Assembly: GCA_027920525.1 (NCBI GenBank)
Contig: CP115858.1
Coordinates: 2,480,001 to 2,544,000, forward strand
From: Chryseobacterium daecheongense
Lineage (GTDB): Bacteria; Bacteroidota; Bacteroidia; Flavobacteriales; Weeksellaceae
Length of the DNA: 64,000 nt
Direction: 5' to 3'
The position numbers and the translations under genes were made by a program. Shown in pieces: positions 15,763-22,665 of this stretch. Numbering within the stretch: position 1 is the stretch's first letter; each line of letters starts with the position of its first letter. The notes below the pieces were generated by a model that was not told where the DNA came from, ran no database searches, and worked only from the letters and a program-made list of their open reading frames with translations.

Positions 15763-16482
15763 TTACAAAACAATTCCTTCAAAATTTTTCAAAGCAATTA
15801 ACTTCTCTGTCGTAAATCCCTCAGCGTAAGCAACTCCCGATAGACGCCCTAAATCCTGAGCTCTGTATGTTAAGCTTTCCAGAAAGTCTTTTGTAGCAAT
15901 CGGAGTTACCGGTTCGGTAGAATTCGGATCATAAAACTGAGTTTTAAATGCAAGACATGCTTCAATTTTCTTATCAAGATAATTTGAGATATCAATTACA
16001 AATTCAGGTTGAATATGTTTCCACTGGATATAATGAAAAATATGCTTAGGCCTCCATACGTCCTGACTTTCTCCTCCTTCTACAGTCTCCACCTTTCTAA
16101 GACCAGCTAAAAAGCATGCATCGGAAACTAATTTGGCTCCTTTTGCATGGTCGGGATGTCTATCATCAATTGCATTGGCTAAGACGATTTCCGGGCGGTA
16201 TTTGCGGATCATCTTCACAATTCTAATCTGGTATTCTTCCGAATTAACCAGAAACCCGTCTTTCATACCTAAATTTTCCCTTGCGCAAACCCCAAGAATT
16301 TTTGCAGATTCAGCAGCCTCCATTTTTCTGGTTTCGTCTGTACCTCTTGTTCCCAGTTCACCTTTTGTAAGATCTACAATAACACATTTTTTTCCTTCTG
16401 ATATCAATTTGGCAATGGTACCTCCACAACCCAGTTCTACGTCATCAGGATGCGCTCCAAAAGCAAGTATGTCTGTTTTCAT
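15763..16482 (-). CDS. bshB1: Bacillithiol biosynthesis deacetylase BshB1
   Basis: A 239-residue PIG-L/LmbE-family zinc deacetylase. The metal-binding motif GAHPDDVELG sits near the N terminus, and DDRHPDHAKG supplies the further His. BshB1 removes the acetyl group from N-acetylglucosaminyl malate in bacillithiol synthesis, the low-molecular-weight thiol of Bacillus and many Bacteroidetes. I start at the ATG at 16482: the longer frame uses a TTG at 16491 that lies inside the -7 box. bshA and bshC are not in this window. Confidence 0.93.
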   Translation of the reverse strand: MKTDILAFGAHPDDVELGCGGTIAKLISEGKKCVIVDLTKGELGTRGTDETRKMEAAESAKILGVCARENLGMKDGFLVNSEEYQIRIVKMIRKYRPEIVLANAIDDRHPDHAKGAKLVSDACFLAGLRKVETVEGGESQDVWRPKHIFHYIQWKHIQPEFVIDISNYLDKKIEACLAFKTQFYDPNSTEPVTPIATKDFLESLTYRAQDLGRLSGVAYAEGFTTEKLIALKNFEGIVL

Positions 16483-16488
16483 ATTTTT

Positions 16489-16496
16489 CAAAGATA
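16489..16496 (-). promoter_or_regulatory. -7 box of bshB1, giving a nearly leaderless transcript
   Basis: TATCTTTG on the minus strand ends 7 bp before the ATG at 16482. Transcription would begin at or within a few bases of the start codon. Confidence 0.55.
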
Positions 16497-16509
16497 AGGC
16501 TTAAAATAA

Positions 16510-16540
16510 AAACTTCCCAAACATTATGAATGGGAAGTTT
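16510..16540 (-). terminator. Terminator of the TPR-protein gene
   Basis: AAACTTCCCA (16510-16519) pairs with TGGGAAGTTT (16531-16540); on the minus strand a T-rich stretch follows. Confidence 0.75.
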
Positions 16541-16565
16541 TAATATATATAATTTAAATTTTAAA

Positions 16566-18215
16566 TTACTTATTGATCTCACCGTTAAGTTTAACAGCAT
16601 CCTGATAAGTCGGATCCAACTGAACAGACTTAGCAACATAATCTTTAGCTTTAGCTAGATCAGAATCTTTGCTCATATAAGCTACGGCAAAGTAAGCATA
16701 AGCTAAAGTTTGTTTATTAGCCTCTACATCTGCTGGCTTAACAGTAGTGATGAATTTTTCATACGCTATTTTCGCAGCATCATTATTCCCAGCTTGTTGG
16801 TAAGAATAACCTAAACTGTAATAAGCAGGAGCCCAATCAGGAAGAAGTGTACTCATTTTCTGCCATGTTAATATAGCTCCGTTCCAGTTTTTAACATCCT
16901 GGTAAGCAGTCGCTAATTTGAATAATGAATCCGTATCCTGCGCATTAGCTGCTACTTTTTGCTTTAATCCTTCAATGGTAGGGTTTGTAGGTCCTGCATC
17001 AGCTGATCCCTGAGAAGCTCCTCCTCCGGCAATCTTAGCTAATTCCATATCCCATTTCATTGTTTCATCTTTTGCAGCTTTTGCGATAGCTATTTTCTGC
17101 TGAGCTTCAGTTGTTAAAGCAGTTTTCTTTGCTGCATCTTTTTCATCCTTAGCCAATCCAGCGGCAATTAAACCTTGTAATCCCTGGTCAGCAGGTTGTA
17201 CTCTTGATTTATCCGCCTGAGAAACGAAAGTATCCATGTTTTGCTTAGCCTCTGCATATTTACCTTCAGAATATAATTGATAAGCTCTCAATTTGAACTT
17301 AATAGGATCATCAATTTTATCAAAGATCTTATCTAAAACAGTTCTTGAATTGTTATAATCTTCGTTTGTAAAATAAAGCTTAGCGATTTCTAATTGTGTA
17401 TATGGATCTTCATCCGCATATTTAGTATAATTGATCAAGTCCTGAGTCGCTTTATCATTTTGCTGATATTTAATATCATAGGCAGCCAAAGCTTTATAAG
17501 CAGGTGCATATGTAGCATCTACAGCAATTGCTTTATCAATATTTTCTTTAGCTAATTTCCATTGCTGAGCAGCCATCCATAAAGTACCCATTCTGGTATA
17601 AACAGAAGCTTTATTTTTAGCCAGAGGTAACGCTTTATCATAAGCAGTCATAGCATCACCAGGGATTTTTTTCAATCTGTAAGCGTCTCCCAGTGTATAG
17701 TAATAATTCGCAGGAACTTCTTTTTTCTGTGCCCTTTCAATTGCCTTATTAAGGAATTGAATGGCAAGATCAGGAGAGTTATTTTTCTCAAATAAAGTTA
17801 AAGCCTCTGCAGCTCTGAACAATACTTCAGCATCTTTTTCTCTTGAATCGCTAACAATTTTCTGTATTTCTGCAACAGCTGCCTTATCACCTTTTCCAAG
17901 CTTTACAGCTGCCAATCCGATCTTGTTTAAATAGCTTTTGCTATCTGCTGCAAGACCTTTATTGAAGCTTTCAGTTGCTTTAGCAAAATCCGGCTCACCT
18001 TGTCTTAGAAAAGTATTTCCTAAATAGAAATAGTTTTCAGCAGTAGGAGCTTTAGCAATCATATCGGTGAACTGAGTCTTTGCCTGGGCAAATTTATCAC
18101 TGTCGATACTGTTAATACCATCTTGCAATGTTTGTGCAAACGAAAAATTGGCAAAAAATACCACCGCTGCTCCAAAAGCAATCTTTTTTACATTCATAAT
18201 CATTATATCTTTCAT
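16566..18215 (-). CDS. Secreted tetratricopeptide-repeat protein
   Basis: About 549 residues. The ATG at 18215 leads into a signal peptide (NVKKIAFGAAVVFFANFSFAQ); an upstream in-frame GTG at 18248 adds no recognisable sequence, and a third candidate ATG is at 18197. The mature protein is almost entirely TPR helices: AENYFYLGNTFLRQGE near the start, YYYTLGDAYRLKK, YKALAAYDIKYQQN, and PAYYSLGYSYQQAGNNDAAKIAYE near the end. A linker rich in Lys, Ala and Gly with GGGASQGSADAGP divides two TPR blocks. It is the last gene of the run beginning at exbB, 57-90 bp after the substrate-binding lipoprotein gene. A periplasmic scaffold is likely. Confidence 0.9.
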   Translation of the reverse strand: MKDIMIMNVKKIAFGAAVVFFANFSFAQTLQDGINSIDSDKFAQAKTQFTDMIAKAPTAENYFYLGNTFLRQGEPDFAKATESFNKGLAADSKSYLNKIGLAAVKLGKGDKAAVAEIQKIVSDSREKDAEVLFRAAEALTLFEKNNSPDLAIQFLNKAIERAQKKEVPANYYYTLGDAYRLKKIPGDAMTAYDKALPLAKNKASVYTRMGTLWMAAQQWKLAKENIDKAIAVDATYAPAYKALAAYDIKYQQNDKATQDLINYTKYADEDPYTQLEIAKLYFTNEDYNNSRTVLDKIFDKIDDPIKFKLRAYQLYSEGKYAEAKQNMDTFVSQADKSRVQPADQGLQGLIAAGLAKDEKDAAKKTALTTEAQQKIAIAKAAKDETMKWDMELAKIAGGGASQGSADAGPTNPTIEGLKQKVAANAQDTDSLFKLATAYQDVKNWNGAILTWQKMSTLLPDWAPAYYSLGYSYQQAGNNDAAKIAYEKFITTVKPADVEANKQTLAYAYFAVAYMSKDSDLAKAKDYVAKSVQLDPTYQDAVKLNGEINK

Positions 18216-18304
18216 TTTATATTTTCTAAATCGAGTAATATTATACACAATTTTCAGACCAAAATAGTGTATTTATTTGGGGGATAAAGTCAATTTAATA
18301 TTTT

Positions 18305-19177
18305 TTAACGCATTTGCACCTCTCTTTTGTAAATATTGTAGGGTTGCAAACCTTCCTTCTGCACAATCATTTGCCCTAATTGGGTACATGAATATCTGAT
18401 GAAACCATTGGCAATGTTAAAGTTTCCTTCATTTGTTAAAAAATACAAAACTCTAGTAAAAGGATATTTCATTTCACGTAGTCCTGCAGAATCCGGAGTA
18501 TATAATTTTCCTTTGTTTTCAACCGGCAATATTTTAACCATATCCCTTAATTTTTCAGAAGTTTTATCATAAGGGCGGCTAAAGGTATTAAGACCTATGA
18601 CACCAATTTTATCGGGATATTTATTGAGCTGTTCAATGATATTTTCACTACCTGGAATCACAGAAAATTGGAGATCTTTAGGCTGCTTCTTAAGCTTCTG
18701 AGCCACATAGTTTAAGTTACTAGAATTAGTCCCGTCAAAAACAAATTCCTTTTTATCAGAAAGAAGACCGTTTTGAATTTCATCCATTGAAATACTGGTC
18801 CTGGTAGAATTTTTTGGAACAATAAAAACAACTGCGTCAGCAGCAAATCTGGCAGGCAAAAATTTAGAACCCACCTGCTCTTTAAAAGCTTTAAGCTCTT
18901 CAGGACTTAAATCTCTGGACATTACCGCTACTCTGGCCTTTCCTTTCAGAAGGTCTAAAAAGCCCAGGTCTTCCTTCCTTGTAACTACCTTTAGGTGCGC
19001 TTCAGGATAATTAATCATGTATCCGTCGGCTAAGGCTTCCGTAACACTTTTAAAGGATTCATCAGTAAGGATTGTAAGATCTCCCTTATAATAGGATGGG
19101 GATTTGTCTTCTTTTTTACAGCTTACTGCAACTATACTTAAGACAAAAAGTATGATTACTTTAAAATTATTCTTCAT
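18305..19177 (-). CDS. PstS-like substrate-binding lipoprotein
   Basis: A 290-residue lipoprotein with lipobox VAVSC (Cys near residue 20). The rest is a periplasmic-binding-protein fold of the PstS-like type: GDLTILTDESFKSVTEALADGY, GKARVAVMSRDLSPEE and FVFDGTNSSNLNYV. No permease or ATPase genes accompany it, so an ABC import role is doubtful. Its location between TonB-system genes and a TPR protein, with an 11-bp overlap to the small membrane gene upstream, points to a role with the TonB complex. The arrangement is seen in many Bacteroidetes genomes; the ligand is unknown. Confidence 0.87.
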   Translation of the reverse strand: MKNNFKVIILFVLSIVAVSCKKEDKSPSYYKGDLTILTDESFKSVTEALADGYMINYPEAHLKVVTRKEDLGFLDLLKGKARVAVMSRDLSPEELKAFKEQVGSKFLPARFAADAVVFIVPKNSTRTSISMDEIQNGLLSDKKEFVFDGTNSSNLNYVAQKLKKQPKDLQFSVIPGSENIIEQLNKYPDKIGVIGLNTFSRPYDKTSEKLRDMVKILPVENKGKLYTPDSAGLREMKYPFTRVLYFLTNEGNFNIANGFIRYSCTQLGQMIVQKEGLQPYNIYKREVQMR

Positions 19178-19364
19178 TTCCTGAATTTTTTATTCTTGAA
19201 ACCGCTCTGTAAATTCTAAAGATTCCATACAGAATCATAACACCTCCAAGAGGGTACGCTACAGTAGGCTCTAAAATAATAAAGAAGAATTTGTAAAAAA
19301 TAACTACAATTCCTAAAACGATATAAAACAATCCCGTAACCAGGGATAACCAATTGAACATCAT
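19167..19364 (-). CDS. Small two-helix membrane protein
   Basis: A 65-residue protein with two hydrophobic segments (about 5-30 and 36-52) and a basic C terminus (RIYRAVSRIKNSGNEE), predicting both ends cytoplasmic. Its 3' end overlaps the start of the substrate-binding lipoprotein gene by 11 bp, so translation is coupled. I do not recognise a named family. The overlap and conserved-looking topology make it a real gene rather than chance. Confidence 0.75.
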   Translation of the reverse strand: MMFNWLSLVTGLFYIVLGIVVIFYKFFFIILEPTVAYPLGGVMILYGIFRIYRAVSRIKNSGNEE

Positions 19365-19387
19365 ATAACAAAAATACCAAAAAAAAT

Positions 19388-19416
19388 AAAAAGAGAAGCA
19401 TATGCTTCTCTTTTTT
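19388..19416 (-). terminator. Hairpin between tonB and the small membrane gene
   Basis: AAAAGAGAAGCA and TGCTTCTCTTTT form a perfect stem around a central AT, with T and A runs outside. It would end or attenuate the exbB-exbD-exbD-tonB transcript, so the three genes downstream may be expressed at a lower level. Confidence 0.8.
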
Positions 19417-19438
19417 AATTATTATTTAAAGATAAAAA

Positions 19439-20281
19439 TTATCCTTCAAAATTCATTGTTAATGGTAATCTGAAACGGTAACGTACAGATTGTCCATTAA
19501 TCTTAGCAGGAGCCCATTTAGTCTTAATAGACTTAATAGTTCTTACTGCTTCAGCATTAAAGTCTGAGCTTTTTCCACTCGCTTTAACGTCTGTAATACT
19601 ACCGTCTCTTTCAACAACGAAAGTTACTTCAGCTTTTACAGTTCCTTCATCACCATTCATTGCAGATCCGTCAAAGTTACTAGACACTTTATTTCTAAAG
19701 GCATTAATACCTCCTGGGAATTCTGCAGTTTGCTCTACCTCTGTATACACCTGAGTGTCACTTACCTGAGGCTTAACTTCAGCAGTTGAAGTTTTAGTCC
19801 CCGTTGATGGTGGAGGTGGTGGAGGTGTGTAAGCCGGAGCTTTAACCCCCTCCTGATTTTGCAAACCAGTTGTTGTTTCTAATTGCTTAGAAATCGGTGG
19901 TGGTGGAGTTTCAATTTTCGGAGCTTTTACAGGCTCTGGAACCACGTTCTGAATTACCTCGATTTTCTCTTCTTTTGGAGGTGGAGGTGGTGGAGGTGGT
20001 TCTTCTTCTTTTGGCTGCTCAATAATTTTATCTTCCTGAAGAATTTCCACCAAATCAGCTTTTACTTCTTTCTTCTCTGGTGCAGTAAGTCTTTTAATCG
20101 TAAGATAAATAAAAGGAGACAAAGCCAAAATCAGGAATAGTGCCGTTCCGATAAGAAAAGATCTTGTCAGAAGTTTTGGATACTGATGTCTCAGATCATA
20201 GGCACCATATTCTTTGTTTCTATTTTCAAATACAATCTCGTCTAAAGTAAGATTCTGACTGTATACATTTTCATCTGCCAT
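19439..20281 (-). CDS. tonB: Energy transducer TonB
   Basis: A 280-residue TonB. One membrane helix lies near residues 40-62 (FLIGTALFLILALSPFIYLTI). A Pro/Glu/Lys-rich periplasmic spacer follows, with two runs of six to eight Pro near residues 95-102 and 152-158. The C-terminal domain (about 185-280) has the TonB pattern AEFPGGINAFRNKV, FVVERDGSITDVK and RTIKSIKTKWAPAK. It couples the inner-membrane proton gradient to outer-membrane SusC-like receptors. It is the fourth gene after exbB, exbD, exbD. Confidence 0.95.
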   Translation of the reverse strand: MADENVYSQNLTLDEIVFENRNKEYGAYDLRHQYPKLLTRSFLIGTALFLILALSPFIYLTIKRLTAPEKKEVKADLVEILQEDKIIEQPKEEEPPPPPPPPKEEKIEVIQNVVPEPVKAPKIETPPPPISKQLETTTGLQNQEGVKAPAYTPPPPPPSTGTKTSTAEVKPQVSDTQVYTEVEQTAEFPGGINAFRNKVSSNFDGSAMNGDEGTVKAEVTFVVERDGSITDVKASGKSSDFNAEAVRTIKSIKTKWAPAKINGQSVRYRFRLPLTMNFEG

Positions 20282-20304
20282 AGATTTACAATTTTATGGT
20301 TAAA

Positions 20305-20877
20305 TTACTTTGTAGCTGGTGCAGCCGCAGCCCCATTATTCCCAACTTTCTTGTTATAAATAGCTACCTCCCAAGGTTTCAAATCGGTAACCCCGTATTG
20401 TTCACTTTTGGTAATTGCCATTTCGTCAAGAATATCAACAAAGTTTTTATATACAGCGTCATCTGTCGGCTTAATAATTACAGTAAATTTACTTTTATCA
20501 GCCGCATTTGCTTTTGCTTGCTCAATTACCTTTCTAACACCTTCTCTATCGAAAGTAGTTTCATTCAGATTCTGATCAGTTAAAGATGTATTATCTTGCT
20601 GATGCCAGAAAATTTTATTGTCTTTACCCAATAACAATGAAATTGAGTTAGAAAGTTTAATTTCAGTTGGAGGTGGTTTTTTATCTTTTTCTTTCGGTTT
20701 TGCCGGAAGACCCAAATCCATTACGTTAGGTTTACTAAACGTGGTTGTGAACATAAAGAAGGTGATCAATAGAAAACCCAAGTCCACCATCGGAGTCATG
20801 TCAACTCTGGTACTCTGCTTCTTGGAACGTACCTTGCCGCCCTTGGCGCCCTTTTCCTGTACTTGTACTTCTGCCAT
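20305..20877 (-). CDS. exbD: ExbD/TolR-family biopolymer transport protein (second copy)
   Basis: A 190-residue protein. After a basic N terminus (KGGKVRSKKQSTRV) comes DMTPMVDLGFLLITFFMFTT, the single ExbD membrane helix with the essential Asp. The periplasmic part contains TVIIKPTDDAVYKNFVDILDEM. A second ExbD gene precedes it by 12 bp. A clearly related but unlinked copy occurs at 37671-38186. Two unequal ExbDs with one ExbB and one TonB are a recurring Bacteroidetes arrangement. Confidence 0.94.
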   Translation of the reverse strand: MAEVQVQEKGAKGGKVRSKKQSTRVDMTPMVDLGFLLITFFMFTTTFSKPNVMDLGLPAKPKEKDKKPPPTEIKLSNSISLLLGKDNKIFWHQQDNTSLTDQNLNETTFDREGVRKVIEQAKANAADKSKFTVIIKPTDDAVYKNFVDILDEMAITKSEQYGVTDLKPWEVAIYNKKVGNNGAAAAPATK

Positions 20878-20889
20878 TTCTGCTCGATA

Positions 20890-21498
20890 TTATTCGTTAG
20901 GTTTACCTTCTTGTGATGTAATCAACCAAAATTTAAGAAAATCAATATCTCTTAAACCTTCAAATAAGCTTTTCACTTTAGGGTATTGAGTAGTAACGTC
21001 TCCTTTAATCGCTAATTTGTATTCAGGATTTACGCTCAAACTTTGTTGTACCCAGTCTACTAACTGCTTATTTGTACTATCCATAGGAATCCCTGTAGGA
21101 CTCTTAAAATTCTTCTGCTCGTCATCTGGCAAATCAAGATAGCTTTTAAGTTGGTTCATTGGAACCCCAATCGCTTGTACTTTTTGAAATGCAGCTTTTT
21201 CGTTGTTGTCAAAAGTAATACCATATTTTTGACCCATTTTATCTAAAAGCTGTAATCTCTCTGATGCATTCTCTACCGGTTGGAAATAGAATTTCCCGTC
21301 CGGAGTAGCGTTGATAGTCATTAAACTAGCATCAGGAAGTAACTTCTCTGATATTGAAGATGGCGGTTTAATCTGCTCCACGTCAGGTTTTTTAAACTGA
21401 GTGGTCAATATAAAGAATGTAAGTAGTAGGAACGCAACGTCACACATCGCGGTCATATCCGTCACTACTCCATGTCTTTTTGGTTTGACTCTCGCCAT
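20890..21498 (-). CDS. exbD: ExbD/TolR-family biopolymer transport protein (first copy)
   Basis: A 202-residue ExbD with the core DMTAMCDVAFLLLTFFILTTQ near residues 14-34, holding the membrane Asp. The periplasmic domain is longer than in the second copy and contains SEKLLPDASLMTINATPDGKFYFQ. The C terminus ends with a polar tail. It sits 62 bp after exbB. Confidence 0.93.
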   Translation of the reverse strand: MARVKPKRHGVVTDMTAMCDVAFLLLTFFILTTQFKKPDVEQIKPPSSISEKLLPDASLMTINATPDGKFYFQPVENASERLQLLDKMGQKYGITFDNNEKAAFQKVQAIGVPMNQLKSYLDLPDDEQKNFKSPTGIPMDSTNKQLVDWVQQSLSVNPEYKLAIKGDVTTQYPKVKSLFEGLRDIDFLKFWLITSQEGKPNE

Positions 21499-21560
21499 TA
21501 TTTTTATTATTTTTAATTAAACTTCTTTTATTGCTAATGCAAATTCCTTGCTGGAAATTC

Positions 21561-22424
21561 TTAGTTGAATTCCGCGAAAGATTGTTGGATACTCATTGCG
21601 ATCTCATCGATCTTATAAGTTAATCCATCAATTTTAGATGTAAAGAAGTTATAAAGGATAATAGCGATAGCTGAAGTACCAATACCTAAAGCCGTGTTGA
21701 TCAATGCTTCAGAGATACCTGTAGAAAGTGCAGCAGCATCTGGAGTACCACCACCTGAACCTAATGCGAAGAATGCTTTGATCATCCCGATTACGGTTCC
21801 TAAAAGTGCTACTAATGTTGCAACTGTACCTAAAGTAGAAAGAATCATCATGTTCTTTTCCAACATTGGCATTTCAAGAGTTGTAGCCTCTTCGATAGCT
21901 TTGTTAAGAGCCACCATTTTTTGCTCTTTGTTTAAAGTCGTATCATGAGATAAAGCTTTGTAAGTCGTAAGACCTTCTTTTACTACATTACCTACAGAAC
22001 CTTGTTGTCTGTCGCACTCTTCTAAAGCCTCATCAATTTTGTTTTGGTTTAATAAGCTTCTTACCTGAACAACGAAGCTATCCAAGTTTCCTTTTCCAGC
22101 TGCTTTACCAAGTACGAAATATCTTTCAAAAGAGAAAACGATTACAGTGATCATGAAAGTAATCAAGATTGGTACGATAACCCCTCCTTTGTAGATAATA
22201 CCTAAAAACGACTCTGGGTGAATGTCTTTTCCTTCAACACTTGAAAAAGCTACAGATCCACTACCTAGTTTATCTGCATCTTTGAAGTTACCAGGACTCC
22301 CTAGCACGAATAAATAAATACAAACTCCTATAACGAATAAAATAGGAATAATAATAGCCGGGTTTAAACCTCCTGCCTTTCTAGCAATTACTTGCTCATC
22401 ATTTTTTGAAACATTCATTTCCAT
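21561..22424 (-). CDS. exbB: MotA/TolQ/ExbB proton channel family protein
   Basis: A 287-residue protein. The first membrane segment (about 22-44) is followed by a second near 85-105 (VIVPILITFMITVIVFSFERYF), a cytoplasmic helical domain, and a C-terminal pair around 190-260 with TLGTVATLVALLGTVIGMIKAF and NTALGIGTSAIAIILYNFF. These match the ExbB channel core. It is longer than E. coli ExbB by an extra N-terminal helix, as is usual in Bacteroidetes. It leads the operon and has a strong promoter. Confidence 0.95.
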   Translation of the reverse strand: MEMNVSKNDEQVIARKAGGLNPAIIIPILFVIGVCIYLFVLGSPGNFKDADKLGSGSVAFSSVEGKDIHPESFLGIIYKGGVIVPILITFMITVIVFSFERYFVLGKAAGKGNLDSFVVQVRSLLNQNKIDEALEECDRQQGSVGNVVKEGLTTYKALSHDTTLNKEQKMVALNKAIEEATTLEMPMLEKNMMILSTLGTVATLVALLGTVIGMIKAFFALGSGGGTPDAAALSTGISEALINTALGIGTSAIAIILYNFFTSKIDGLTYKIDEIAMSIQQSFAEFN

Positions 22425-22475
22425 ATTTAACTAAATTATATTGTTTTAAAATTTTATCAAGTTGTAAATTAAAGG

Positions 22476-22505
22476 CAAAATTAATTAAAATACAATAGTC
22501 TCAAA
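22476..22505 (-). promoter_or_regulatory. Promoter of the exbB-exbD-exbD-tonB operon
   Basis: On the minus strand TTTG (22502-22505) and TAATTTTG (22476-22483) are separated by 18 bp. Confidence 0.7.
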
Positions 22506-22665
22506 TAAACATTTTGCATTTTTTTGATAACGAAATATTATTACGATTTCGATAAATCAATTATTCTCTTTTTTTTTAATGATATTTCTCAGTATTTTTA
22601 AATACTTTAAAAATTTCAAAAAATTAAGCCTTCATTTTTTTTAATTTGCCAATGTTAATTTTTTT

